A stretch of 64,000 nt of DNA from Methanospirillum hungatei (GCF_019263745.1 NZ_CP077107.1:2914001-2978000), one strand, 5' to 3'. Numbered from the stretch's first letter, positions 36,604-45,453 are shown. The notes: generated by a model not told the origin, from the letters alone. Program-made: numbers and translations.

Positions 36604-37737
36604 ATGCAAAGACTCCAGAGATCATTATCCGTAATACATCTGCTTTTTATTGTGCTCTTATTTTGTTCCGGCATATCATTTGCAGAAGATACGGATGATG
36701 TCATGCCTGATACAGAGATAACTGACATAAAAGAAACGTCATCAGATATCGTTGGTCTCCTCTATAATGGAACTGTAGATACAAAAGGATCGCTTTCAGT
36801 CCTTTCATACTCTGGAACATCATATACGGTCCCAGGGAACACTCCGATTGGGATCCTTCAGATTCTTCAGGAAGCGGGAACAATAAACAAACTTTCCATT
36901 GGTGATGAATTGATGGAGAAGAAAGGAATCCTGCTTCTTGATGGAATAGGAAACCTGAGTTTTGGAGATGAAGCCGGTTGGTACGTCAAGGTAAATGGAG
37001 AGAGACTTGAGGATGTCGTTCTGTCAGAAACCATGGGGCTTAACCGGTATCTGCTGAATGAAGGTGACGTTGTCCTATTCATTCTTGGAGATCCGAAAGG
37101 GATGGTTTCAGAATCAAAGGCATATCTGACTGTAACGGTAGGGGAGATCCATGAAGTCCTGGCTGAACCAGTGAGTACTAACCAGGGGAATGAGACAGTC
37201 AAACCAGAACAGGATACCCTGAATGTCACTACCAATGAAGATTTACCTAAGCTAAATGAAAAAACTGTGGAAGAAATTGAAAAAGAAAGCTCCCCGGACG
37301 AATCAGACACAAAATCTTCAAACACTTCTTCTACTGGCGACCAGGAAATCCTATATAGTGGTTCGTTCTCACTCCCATCCGGGATAGTTAACATAACAAC
37401 AACCGGGGGAGATTATGAAATCGACGGTGACACTCCACTTGGACTCTTGAAAAAACTGATGGACGATGACAAAATTTCAGATGTAAGCGTGAGTGACAAA
37501 TCAATGAGAAAGGGTGGAATACTCTTTTTAGAAGGAATTAATGATTATCATTTTTCTGGTGATAAAACATGGTTTGTTCTAGTCAATAATATTCTTCTTA
37601 AGGACTATCTTTATCCAGATACCGACGGGTTGAATGTATATGGACTTAAGACAGGAGATGAAGTAGGGTTTTACTTTGGTGAACCTGCAAGGCCAGCGGA
37701 AGATGCGGAAGCGAAATTGATTATTACGATTGAATAG
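36604..37737 (+). CDS. Secreted protein with two DUF4430-like repeats
   Basis: A 377-residue exported protein. A signal peptide (about 1-27, FCSGISFAED) is followed by two repeats of about 125 residues, each ending in a segment of GLNRYLLNEGDVVLF or GLNVYGLKTGDEVGF type, as in DUF4430/transcobalamin-like C-terminal domains; an acidic Ser/Asp-rich linker separates them. Such domains bind cobamides or act as ubiquitin-like surface modules; no ligand can be inferred. I chose ATG over an in-frame GTG at 36595. Confidence 0.65.
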   Translation: MQRLQRSLSVIHLLFIVLLFCSGISFAEDTDDVMPDTEITDIKETSSDIVGLLYNGTVDTKGSLSVLSYSGTSYTVPGNTPIGILQILQEAGTINKLSIGDELMEKKGILLLDGIGNLSFGDEAGWYVKVNGERLEDVVLSETMGLNRYLLNEGDVVLFILGDPKGMVSESKAYLTVTVGEIHEVLAEPVSTNQGNETVKPEQDTLNVTTNEDLPKLNEKTVEEIEKESSPDESDTKSSNTSSTGDQEILYSGSFSLPSGIVNITTTGGDYEIDGDTPLGLLKKLMDDDKISDVSVSDKSMRKGGILFLEGINDYHFSGDKTWFVLVNNILLKDYLYPDTDGLNVYGLKTGDEVGFYFGEPARPAEDAEAKLIITIE

Positions 37738-37747
37738 CCCCAATCAT

Positions 37748-37764
37748 AAAAAAATCCATTTTTT
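37748..37764. terminator. Bidirectional A/T-tract terminator
   Basis: AAAAAAAT, two C, then ATTTTTT form a small symmetric element between the convergent DUF4430 and lipoprotein genes, giving U-tracts on both transcripts. Confidence 0.45.
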
Positions 37765-37820
37765 GTAATATATGGGTTCAGATCCTGTGTAAAAAGGGAA
37801 AACTGTTTAGATTGAAAAAA

Positions 37821-38462
37821 TTACAGGAGTTTTGGATGTTCATTGAGGAAGACCCGGATTTTCTTGTCCGAGATATCTGCCCTGTCCCCCGCCATAATTC
37901 CTGCAGAAACATAGGAATTAGATGAACCGCTCTCTCCCTTATTCCGTAATATGGCTGCCTGATCAAAATTGTCAGTAAACTGAATCATCCGATCAATAAA
38001 ATCATAATATTGTAACCGCACATAATCCATTTTCTTTGGAAATGTACTGGCATCATTATTGTTTCTGATTCTTTGACGAAGTTCATTAATATGTGTTTGA
38101 GCTGCTAAAGCATCTCCGGCATTCCAGGTATCAAGAACTGCTTTCTTTCCTTCCTGAATGAGATCAAGCTTTGTTATAACAAGTTCCTGAAAAGCCAAGT
38201 TTGGATCTGGTGTCGGTACCTGAACTGGAGTTGTGGGCTCTGGTGTGATTATTGGTGATGTTGTCGGTAATGGTGTATGACTTATTGTCTCATTTTTAGA
38301 CTCGTTCACAAGCTCTTCAGGGGAGATCTCTGACTCTTGAACTGGTTTGCTTGTTTCCTCCGGAGATACTACTGGATAAGACTGAATTTGCTCCTGTTGA
38401 ACACATCCTGCGAGTAGGATTGTAGCGAGGAGGATACAACCCACAATGAAATATTTAACCAT
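37821..38462 (-). CDS. Lipoprotein of unknown function
   Basis: A 213-residue lipoprotein: hydrophobic segment 5-17 and lipobox LAGC with Cys at 20. Residues 25-95 form a Pro/Thr/Ser/Glu-rich linker, and residues about 98-213 form a helical domain without recognised motif. This build (lipid anchor, flexible linker, small domain) is common in Methanomicrobiales. Upstream, ATCTCATATA occurs twice exactly 20 bp apart (38475 and 38495), probably in the promoter. Confidence 0.6.
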   Translation of the reverse strand: MVKYFIVGCILLATILLAGCVQQEQIQSYPVVSPEETSKPVQESEISPEELVNESKNETISHTPLPTTSPIITPEPTTPVQVPTPDPNLAFQELVITKLDLIQEGKKAVLDTWNAGDALAAQTHINELRQRIRNNNDASTFPKKMDYVRLQYYDFIDRMIQFTDNFDQAAILRNKGESGSSNSYVSAGIMAGDRADISDKKIRVFLNEHPKLL

Positions 38463-39000
38463 ACACTGTTGTTGATCTCATATACAAATATGCTATCTCA
38501 TATATCTCCTTTTAAAAAAACAGTCGGGTATTATTATAGTAAAAGATTGATAATCTGAATATTTCATATTGTCTGAATTATTCCGATAAAAATTCAGGAA
38601 AACTCTTTGAAATGATTATTCTTTTAAATATTATATCATAATGATTATAAATTGAATTATATGCTCACATAAAAATATTTTAAATCATAAAGTCAAGCAC
38701 GCACTCTGAATATTTGAACAAATTATTAATATTTACACGTTTCAATCGATATTTTTGAAAATCGTGATTATGAGAACTAAATTCCCGATTTTCAGTCATA
38801 TTTTTAAAAACCAATAGTTTCCGGATGTTCAATGTTCTTCTCCGGATTGTATTGTATGATTTCAGGATGCGGGGAATTCATGATAATCAGGCATTCTTTC
38901 GGGGTCAGAACGTAGATCACTATCTCTATGAAATTTATCGTATGATTTTTATTTCACGATTACAAGAAGTAACATTTAACTCTCCACCCGATGACCCATT
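38463..39000. other. AT-rich gene-free stretch
   Basis: About 540 bp with very low GC; by my count one 60-base line around 38600 has only about 20 per cent GC. It holds the promoter side of the lipoprotein gene. A 64-codon plus-strand frame at 38825-39019 has no ribosome site or motif and ends in the GC-rich island. I see no gene I would support here. Confidence 0.5.
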
Positions 39001-39360
39001 GGATCAGAGGTACTCGTGACGGATCCCCCGGAGCGGTGCCTCGCGGGACAGGGGCTGGTAACATCCGCTATAGCCCCCTATCATAATGGTATTCAGAGTT
39101 GGAATTCGGGTAATTTGATCCCTGCCGGCATATTGCCGGTGTGCCATTACAACTGTTGCAATGGAGTGGTACAATAGTGCCATCCGTCTGCACACATGGA
39201 TCACCTACCAGACACATCAACCCCACCAGACAGCACTAGGTAGACCCGGATAAACCCCCCAACAATGATGCCATTTCATCGGGCATAATCATCATTCACA
39301 TCCCCCCTGACAGCATCCCATCAGGGCACCCGCCAGCCTCTCCCGTTTTCATGGGAGATC
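39001..39360. ncRNA. GC-rich, hairpin-dense island; candidate structured RNA
   Basis: By my count this 360-bp segment has about 54 per cent GC against 20-30 per cent just before it. Perfect stems include GGGGCT/AGCCCC (39051-39077), CCGGCA/TGCCGG with a 3-base loop (39125-39139), CCATT/AATGG with inner CAA/TTG (39144-39164), CCCTGA/TCAGGG (39305-39326) and TCTCCC/GGGAGA (39339-39358). AGCGG (39032) can pair with CCGCT (39065), crossing the first stem as a pseudoknot. I recognise no known RNA class in either orientation; it could instead be remains of a mobile element. Strand undecided. Confidence 0.4.
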
Positions 39361-39477
39361 TGTTCATACGTTTTATCATTTTCTTCACCTCATTCAAGAG
39401 ACAATTCTGAATAATTGGGATATTATTTAATAATCTTATGCTTATACCAACTGTATGTGTCTTGAATGGGGAGAATC

Positions 39478-40179
39478 ATGGGATTTTGGAGTAGAAGAAA
39501 AGGAGTGACTGATGATATTAAAGAAACCCCGGACAATTGTTTAAATAAATATGAGGAGGGAAAACCTGTTTTACCTGTCGAAGAACCGGAAAAATCCACA
39601 AAGAAACTAAAAATACCTTTAAACAAAACTACATCTGATGTAAAATATATCCTTAAAACAATTTTCTTTCCCTGTCCTATTTGTAGTGAAATAAATACTG
39701 TTGATCTCTCCGAACTAGATCCCATAATGGGCGGTGAAACCATGTGTGTTCACTGTCAGGTGGTTCTGCATATTCCCGGAGGCTATCTGACTCACTCTGA
39801 AGTTCCGAAATTAAAGGTATATGCCGGCCTTCCTGTTGCAGTACGAAAATTCCCGTTATTTTATTGGAACCATCCGGTAATAAACGACCTGGAACAACAG
39901 GGTATCACCCGCATTATCATTCAATATGGATTATGGGGATTTTGTCAGCGATGTCATCACCAGTTCAGCCCTGCTGTTCTCATAAACCTCCCTCATACAT
40001 CAGGAGAGATTGTTGATTACCGTTCTTTATCATCCGAAGAGATGAATGAGATGAAATCACTCAGGGCTGGTTGTTGTCCATATTGCTCCCACCGAATTCT
40101 TCTGGTAATTATATCTGATGTTCCCCACTATGTCATATCAGCAAGCGAAAACCTGGCACATCGATGGGAGGAGGATTAA
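39478..40179 (+). CDS. Zinc-ribbon protein of unknown function
   Basis: A 233-residue soluble protein with four Cys pairs: CPIC and CVHC (about residues 66 and 90), then CQRC and CPYC (about 158 and 202). They suggest two zinc ribbons split over the chain. The N-terminus is basic and polar. No catalytic motif is recognised. I chose the ATG after GGGGAG; an ATG at 39466 would add four residues. The end overlaps that of the convergent nudC by four bases. Confidence 0.6.
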   Translation: MGFWSRRKGVTDDIKETPDNCLNKYEEGKPVLPVEEPEKSTKKLKIPLNKTTSDVKYILKTIFFPCPICSEINTVDLSELDPIMGGETMCVHCQVVLHIPGGYLTHSEVPKLKVYAGLPVAVRKFPLFYWNHPVINDLEQQGITRIIIQYGLWGFCQRCHHQFSPAVLINLPHTSGEIVDYRSLSSEEMNEMKSLRAGCCPYCSHRILLVIISDVPHYVISASENLAHRWEED

Positions 40180-41015
40180 TAGGGTGCTATCTGTTCTATC
40201 CAACTAAGAATTAAAGCACTTGCAATACTGTCCGGACCGGGGAGTTGTGGAAGATTTTCATGTGTATACCATCCAGCGTCCTCTATTTCAAATCCGTCTG
40301 GCATGATCTCTCCTCCTGCATATTCTGCAGTAAATCCTATCATGAGTGAGTCAGGAAAAGGCCAGGGCTGCGATCCGAAGTATTTGATGTTTGAGATTTC
40401 AATACCGATTTCCTCACGAACCTCTCTACATACTGCGGTCTCTAAGGACTCACCTGCTTCGACAAATCCTGCCTGTACACTGTACATATCTTTCGGAAAA
40501 TGAGGTGATCTGGAAAGGAGTATTCTGCTACCATCAGTAATACGGACGATAACCGCCGGTGATAGTTTTGGGAAAACGATTTTTTTGCAGGATGTACAAA
40601 TTTTTGCAACCTCGTCAGTTTTTATATATGTTCGACTGCCACAATACCCACAATATTTTGTCAATGTATCAAATCTAACCAGTTGAACAGCACGACATGC
40701 AATACCAGAAATCGGAGAGTTTGTCCCATTTGGAATTTCCCGAAGTGTCAATAAAGAATACGCTGTTTGGAGTGGAAGATCTAACCGAATACCGATTACC
40801 CACCAGGATATACCGTTCCAGGTTCCGAGAAAAATCCTGCAAGATTCAAACCTGGCAATATCTTCTGGAATGTCATGAAAGACAAATCCTTCTGTTCCCT
40901 TGATAAGATGCCCGTCTGACTGAGCTATGAGATAAGAATGGTGAGATGATAGATCCCCATGGATATTCATCCGGGGAATTGCAAATGATGGGTGGTACAT
41001 AAAATGGTTACACAT
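40176..41015 (-). CDS. nudC: NAD(P)H pyrophosphatase NudC
   Basis: A 279-residue Nudix hydrolase. It has the NudC order: an N-terminal domain, a zinc ribbon (YCGYCGSRT...ICTSCKK, about 140-162), the Nudix box GFVEAGESLETAVCREVREEIG-like at about 205-227, and the NudC signature SQPWPFPDS directly after it. It cleaves NAD(H) to NMN(H) and AMP and may remove NAD caps from RNA. It is the last gene of the eight-gene minus-strand run, 11 bp after the glutaminase gene. Confidence 0.93.
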   Translation of the reverse strand: MCNHFMYHPSFAIPRMNIHGDLSSHHSYLIAQSDGHLIKGTEGFVFHDIPEDIARFESCRIFLGTWNGISWWVIGIRLDLPLQTAYSLLTLREIPNGTNSPISGIACRAVQLVRFDTLTKYCGYCGSRTYIKTDEVAKICTSCKKIVFPKLSPAVIVRITDGSRILLSRSPHFPKDMYSVQAGFVEAGESLETAVCREVREEIGIEISNIKYFGSQPWPFPDSLMIGFTAEYAGGEIMPDGFEIEDAGWYTHENLPQLPGPDSIASALILSWIEQIAPY

Positions 41016-41026
41016 TCATCCTGATT

Positions 41027-41644
41027 TTATATGACTGTCTTGTCGAAGTCAACTTCTATTCCTGAAGAGTGTGTTTGTGAGAATTGATGAACGTATAATA
41101 TAAATCGCTCAAAAATCCATTCATTTCTGACTTCTGGATGAAATAAGACTCCAAACCATGGCTTATGCTGATGCATTACAATCTGTTCCCCGTCATCTGA
41201 TTCTGCAAGGGATATCCAGGGGTGGATTCTAGCAGCAGTGTATTGATGAAGAGAATAACCTGAAAAATCATCCTTCCCTTTCGTTAACTGATGTTCTCTC
41301 CCAATATCAGTCAGGTATACAGGAGTCATTCCAATCTCCAGAAATGGGTGTCTCTCGCCTCCGGTTCCAGTTAAAAGCATCTGCATTCCTGCGCAGATTC
41401 CAAGTATTGGACCATTCCATAGGTTCAATTGTGTTTCTATAGAATGGTTTACATACCAGTCATCAGCTAAAGCAGTTCCACAAATAATGATACCATTCAC
41501 TACTGGATCTACTCTTCCCCACTCTTCGAGGCGTATAACCCGCGTTTGCTGACCGACACTTAGGAAATATCGGGTGATTGGGGCCACGAACTCATCGCGG
41601 AGAATAGTTATCTCTGGATCGGTCAGATCAATAATTAAAATCAT
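41027..41644 (-). CDS. Class I glutamine amidotransferase, stand-alone
   Basis: A 205-residue class I glutaminase. The nucleophile is in GICAGMQM (Cys about residue 84) and the His-Glu pair in LFHPEV near the C-terminus. It is not the GMP synthase subunit, which is encoded separately at 44851. It starts three bases after the Dph6-like stop, so it is probably co-translated with that ATP-dependent amide-forming enzyme; delivering ammonia to it is an inference from context. Confidence 0.85.
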   Translation of the reverse strand: MILIIDLTDPEITILRDEFVAPITRYFLSVGQQTRVIRLEEWGRVDPVVNGIIICGTALADDWYVNHSIETQLNLWNGPILGICAGMQMLLTGTGGERHPFLEIGMTPVYLTDIGREHQLTKGKDDFSGYSLHQYTAARIHPWISLAESDDGEQIVMHQHKPWFGVLFHPEVRNEWIFERFILYVHQFSQTHSSGIEVDFDKTVI

Positions 41645-41647
41645 AGA

Positions 41648-42325
41648 TTACACCAACTGTGCACGGGAGATAACATAGCCTCCTGATCCATATGCGAACT
41701 TTGCTTCTGTTTCTAGGATCTCTATTCTTTTGTGGAAAAATGGGGCATAGCAGACAAAACTCTCATATTCTCCTCCCTCTCCGGCAAGTGATACATGGTA
41801 CTTCTGATGTATCTTTTTCATCCGGTTCAGAAATGACTCATCAATTCTCACTCCTAACCATGATTCGTCAAGAGGTTCAGCAAAAACACCCGCAATGATT
41901 ACTTCAAATCCTTCAGACACTAAGGAATTGATATATTGTTCCTGATCACAAAGCCAGAGTGGTGAAAAACACCATAATTTTTCATCATGGCAAATATGCT
42001 CAATCCGGGATGCCTGATATACTGATTGAATAGCTCCGGTAACAATACCATCAAGATGATAAGTACTTGCTGCCCGATGTATTGCTTCCCTGAGGTCAAC
42101 CAGTTCTTTCTCTTTAGCTCCATCTGTCTCCTGTATAAGGATCGGGATTTCTGCTGCCTCGGCCTGGAGTTTTGTCAAAGAAATATTTGGAGTATGAAAC
42201 ATGTAACTTTCCGGATTACGGGACTGAATAGTAATAAAACAAGAAATTTCATGTCCGGTTTGTATCATTCGCCATGCAGCATAAACCGAATCTTTTCCCC
42301 CGGATAATAGTGCCCCGATTCTCAT
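41648..42325 (-). CDS. dph6: Dph6-type diphthine–ammonia ligase (PP-loop ATPase)
   Basis: A 225-residue N-type ATP pyrophosphatase. The PP-loop LLSGGKDS stands at residues 7-14; IVTGAIQSVYQ and AGEGGEYESFVCYAP are Dph6/DUF71 hallmarks. In eukaryotes the enzyme makes the amide of diphthamide on EF-2 with ATP and ammonium; archaea also carry diphthamide. It is followed at three bases by a class I glutaminase. Confidence 0.9.
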   Translation of the reverse strand: MRIGALLSGGKDSVYAAWRMIQTGHEISCFITIQSRNPESYMFHTPNISLTKLQAEAAEIPILIQETDGAKEKELVDLREAIHRAASTYHLDGIVTGAIQSVYQASRIEHICHDEKLWCFSPLWLCDQEQYINSLVSEGFEVIIAGVFAEPLDESWLGVRIDESFLNRMKKIHQKYHVSLAGEGGEYESFVCYAPFFHKRIEILETEAKFAYGSGGYVISRAQLV

Positions 42326-42348
42326 ACGATCAACATAATACCCTGCCT

Positions 42349-43098
42349 TTATGCACAGTTTTGCATCAGGTAAAATACATATCCAAACATTCCCCGGTTC
42401 TCTTCAAAAATCTGAATTTCATCTTCAATTTCTTTCAATATTCTGTCTTCACTTAAAGAGAGTATTTCAGTTTTTCGCAACCTTGTTATTTTCTCTTTTT
42501 GTGGGGCATAGTAATCATCCCAGGCATGGTCTGGAAGAAGAATTGAACCTAGCCACCGGTATCCGCTTTTTTCAATGAGTAACTGATTTTTGTCGATCGT
42601 TGTCATTGCTGGATATTCACTGGCCCAAAATTCATGTACTGGATTTGGTGGATTTGAGGTCAGCCATGTCATTTCTGAAACAACCAGGTATCCGTCAGTT
42701 TTCAAATGTTTTTTCCACAATGTAAGTCCATTTTCAAATCCAATAATGTATATCGCACCCTCACTCCAAATGAGATCTACTGGCTCCTTTGATTCATACA
42801 TATCCATTGATGCATGAACAGGTACAATGAAATCTTCGAGTTTTTCCCTCTTTATTCGCCGGACTAGTCCATCAAGTATTGTCTGATGAAGATCAACAGC
42901 TGTCACGCGGCATCCACATTGTGCAAGAATAAGGGATTGTTTACCGCTTCCACATCCCATATCAAGGGCCTTTGGATGAGGGGGAAGGTCAATGAGCAGA
43001 CCTAGTATATGCTGGGTAAACTGGTCATTTCCCGGGCCCTGCCTGGGAAGGTCTGCGTAAAAATCCAGAAAAAATTGAAAAGATTGTTTGTCATCCAT
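42349..43098 (-). CDS. Class I SAM-dependent methyltransferase
   Basis: A 249-residue methyltransferase. Motif I ALDMGCGSGKQS (about residues 40-51) and the acidic end of strand 2, VTAVDLHQ, bind S-adenosylmethionine; LIWSEGAIYIIGF corresponds to motif IV. Substrate unknown; length and pattern suit small-molecule methylation. It stands between traB and dph6 in the run (15 and 23 bp gaps). A link with diphthine formation is not supported: Dph5 belongs to a different methyltransferase class. Confidence 0.88.
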   Translation of the reverse strand: MDDKQSFQFFLDFYADLPRQGPGNDQFTQHILGLLIDLPPHPKALDMGCGSGKQSLILAQCGCRVTAVDLHQTILDGLVRRIKREKLEDFIVPVHASMDMYESKEPVDLIWSEGAIYIIGFENGLTLWKKHLKTDGYLVVSEMTWLTSNPPNPVHEFWASEYPAMTTIDKNQLLIEKSGYRWLGSILLPDHAWDDYYAPQKEKITRLRKTEILSLSEDRILKEIEDEIQIFEENRGMFGYVFYLMQNCA

Positions 43099-43113
43099 TC
43101 AAGTCGTTACTCA

Positions 43114-44322
43114 TTAAAAAGGTAACATGTTTGTTATTGCAGCCCACATATTGGAAAATCCCTGACCCAATATTACATTTGGATCAATACCGAGAATCGG
43201 GAAGATAAATATGAAATATGCAAATGTTCCGATACTTGACCCTACATTTGCAAGTGCCGCTACAAGGACTACTTTGAATAATGGGATGTCTCGCATTTCC
43301 ATTATCGACTCTGCTTCCATGATTCTCTTAATATCAGAACCACGAGGTTTTCTGATCTTAGCTTCTGCGATTGCTGAAAACCATCCGGCGGCAATAAGAG
43401 GATGAAGTGATGATAGGGGACTTACCGCAAAACCGACAAGTCCGGATATCGGATGTCCTCCGGCAATCAACGTAAAGATAAATGTTAGAACACCATGAAT
43501 CAAAACCCAGTATACGAGAGCCTGAAGTAATACCTCTGTTCCGACTCCGGAGAATATGATGGCAAGGATGAGGAGGAGAAACACTGCAGTGACAATGACT
43601 CCGAAAATCAATCCCCATGGCCGGGTTTTTATCTGGGTGGTCAGGCTGTCTAATGGGGGAATCGTCTCCGGTCTTTGTAAGAATTTTTCAATACCTTTCC
43701 TATGTCCTGCACCAACTACTGCTAAAACACGTTCATGTGATGCAACCAATCTTACCAGATTATGAGACATGTATGCATCTCTCTCACCGATCAGTGCTTC
43801 TGCTCCACGTGGTGAATACTTATAAAACTCCTCCATCGCAAGAGTGACCACATCCTCTTTTGTGAGTTCATCTATATCGATGAGTTCGCCGCTCTTATCT
43901 GCGACAACAACCGAACCGATGAGTGCGTAAAACATCTTGAATTTTTCAATGATTGACATCGATGCCCAGAATCGGTGGAGGGTTATCCTGATATCACGGT
44001 CGATAAGGGCAATTTTTACCTGACGCTCTTCTGCTGCTGCAATTGCTGCTTTCATCTCTGCACCAGGTTCAACGCCGACATCCATTCCGATTTTTCTCTG
44101 GATGTATGCAAGAATCCACTGAATTAAGAGTTGTGTGAAATTCTTTGCCTGAAGGATATCTTCGATTTCCGGATTTTTTTGCTGCTGTTTCAGGCCCAGG
44201 TATCTGCCCTGGTCTAGTTCAATGGCAACCACATCAGGTTGCCACTCATCAATCGCTGTTTTTACTTCATCAACACTTTTTTGTGAGACATGTGCTGTCC
44301 CGATTATCCGGATTTCACCCAT
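43114..44322 (-). CDS. TraB/PrgY-family membrane protein
   Basis: A 402-residue protein. The N-terminal domain (about 1-215) carries the GTAHVS motif, VAIELDQGRY and VVGAGHRKGI typical of TraB, a putative metal-dependent protease domain. The C-terminal ~170 residues hold about five membrane helices (for example about 236-258, 267-290). The bacterial name comes from pheromone shut-down; the archaeal role is unknown. Its ATG overlaps the YkgJ-type stop by eight bases. Confidence 0.9.
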   Translation of the reverse strand: MGEIRIIGTAHVSQKSVDEVKTAIDEWQPDVVAIELDQGRYLGLKQQQKNPEIEDILQAKNFTQLLIQWILAYIQRKIGMDVGVEPGAEMKAAIAAAEERQVKIALIDRDIRITLHRFWASMSIIEKFKMFYALIGSVVVADKSGELIDIDELTKEDVVTLAMEEFYKYSPRGAEALIGERDAYMSHNLVRLVASHERVLAVVGAGHRKGIEKFLQRPETIPPLDSLTTQIKTRPWGLIFGVIVTAVFLLLILAIIFSGVGTEVLLQALVYWVLIHGVLTFIFTLIAGGHPISGLVGFAVSPLSSLHPLIAAGWFSAIAEAKIRKPRGSDIKRIMEAESIMEMRDIPLFKVVLVAALANVGSSIGTFAYFIFIFPILGIDPNVILGQGFSNMWAAITNMLPF

Positions 44323-44854
44323 GATATTCCTTTATTCCTTCTGCATCTATTACAACCGGCTTACCTGCCGGAATGGAGTGAGAAGATAAAATTTTCAGAA
44401 TTTTATCATCCTGATCTTGTTCATATTCGAGGCGTTTTTCCAGGTTCAACGCCATCTCTTGAGCATCTTCTGTATGGTTAACAGTCCTTATTCCTTCACA
44501 TGGATGGACTGATAGACCTGAATTGTCCAGCATAAATGGGTATGTCCGACAGATCCACGGTCGAACCTCATATATAATACACCGGTTTCTTTCAAGAAAC
44601 ATACATTGATCATTTTTTCGGCGAAGAACCCATCCAAAGGTATAGTCCTTTCCCCCTTCCTGAATTCTGTCTGGATAGGGTTCTACGATATCTTCAAATG
44701 AAAGACCGCTCCTCTCGATTATCCTGGATATTTCTTCGGGTCCTACCATAACAAGGTTGGATCCGGGTTCAGATTCCTTGCAACATGTTCCACACCGGGT
44801 ACATGAAAAACCTGTTTCTTTAATGGCACCCACGAGGGATAATGAATGAGTCAT
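44315..44854 (-). CDS. YkgJ-family cysteine-cluster protein
   Basis: A 179-residue protein with C18, C21, C24 and C25 (FSCTRCGTCC), followed by QCMFLERNRCIIYEVRPWICRTYP; together these cysteines form the CxxCxxCC...C...C set that binds zinc or an Fe-S cluster. Function unproven; some relatives are annotated as Fe-S oxidoreductases. It overlaps guaAA upstream by four bases (ATGA) and traB downstream by eight. Confidence 0.88.
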   Translation of the reverse strand: MTHSLSLVGAIKETGFSCTRCGTCCKESEPGSNLVMVGPEEISRIIERSGLSFEDIVEPYPDRIQEGGKDYTFGWVLRRKNDQCMFLERNRCIIYEVRPWICRTYPFMLDNSGLSVHPCEGIRTVNHTEDAQEMALNLEKRLEYEQDQDDKILKILSSHSIPAGKPVVIDAEGIKEYHG

Positions 44855-45417
44855 ACCTCTGTCTGGTCCTGACAGATATGATTGAAGTTTTCAAATATCC
44901 GGTACCCCTCAAAGGTATGGCTCACCTCCGGATGCCATTGAATACCAAATACTGGCAGTTCTTTATGTGCTATCGCCTCGTTTCCACAGATAGAAGAGGT
45001 AGCAAGCCGGTTAAATCCAACAGGGAGGACAATTACCTCATCTGCATGGGACGCCCATACCTGCATCTTCTCTGGATACCCGGTAAGAATTGTATCATGA
45101 TCTGTAATGGTTACCTCAACTGCTCCATACCCTCCTTTCTGCCCTGACTGAACTGTTCCGCCAAATGTTTGTGCAATAACATGCAAACCAAGACAGATCC
45201 CAAGAACCGGTTTTTTAAGATGAATATATTGATCTGACATTCCGGCACGAGATATATCCGGGCCACCACCAAGTATGATACCACGGCATCCGGCTATTAC
45301 ATCTTCAATCGGTGTGGTATTTGGGATAAGTTTTGCATCAATATCCAGGTCACGAAGAGCCCGAAGAATGAGATGGTTGAACTGGCCATAATTATTGACC
45401 ACAAATAAAGGAAGCAT
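44851..45417 (-). CDS. guaAA: GMP synthase glutaminase subunit (GuaAA)
   Basis: A 188-residue class I glutaminase. The nucleophile is in GICLGLHV (Cys about 75); FGIQWHPEVSHT carries the His-Glu pair. Archaea split GMP synthase into this subunit and an ATP pyrophosphatase, and the length and ILGGGPDISRAG segment fit. The second subunit is not in the window. It begins a chain of overlapping genes (ykgJ, traB). Confidence 0.92.
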   Translation of the reverse strand: MLPLFVVNNYGQFNHLILRALRDLDIDAKLIPNTTPIEDVIAGCRGIILGGGPDISRAGMSDQYIHLKKPVLGICLGLHVIAQTFGGTVQSGQKGGYGAVEVTITDHDTILTGYPEKMQVWASHADEVIVLPVGFNRLATSSICGNEAIAHKELPVFGIQWHPEVSHTFEGYRIFENFNHICQDQTEV

Positions 45418-45453
45418 CTTCCTTATATGTTATACCGGGCAGTAGATATGCAT

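Noticed and set aside
38825-39019. A 64-codon plus-strand frame in the gene-free stretch.
   Set aside because: No ribosome site, no motif, and it runs into the structured island; base composition changes abruptly inside it.
39150-39250. A plus-strand reading near 39160-39240 with a WYN...H pattern, faintly like the C-terminus of a DDE transposase.
   Set aside because: Only about 40 codons are open, upstream is a stop, no catalytic residues or terminal repeats are present, and the hairpins of the island explain the sequence equally well. It stays as an alternative explanation for the island only.
42349-43098. The methyltransferase beside dph6, considered as a diphthine synthase.
   Set aside because: It has the class I Rossmann motif GCGSG, whereas Dph5 is a class III (tetrapyrrole-methylase-like) enzyme.
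44851-45417. Considered as the glutaminase for Dph6.
   Set aside because: Its sequence fits the archaeal GMP synthase subunit, and another glutaminase lies directly beside dph6.
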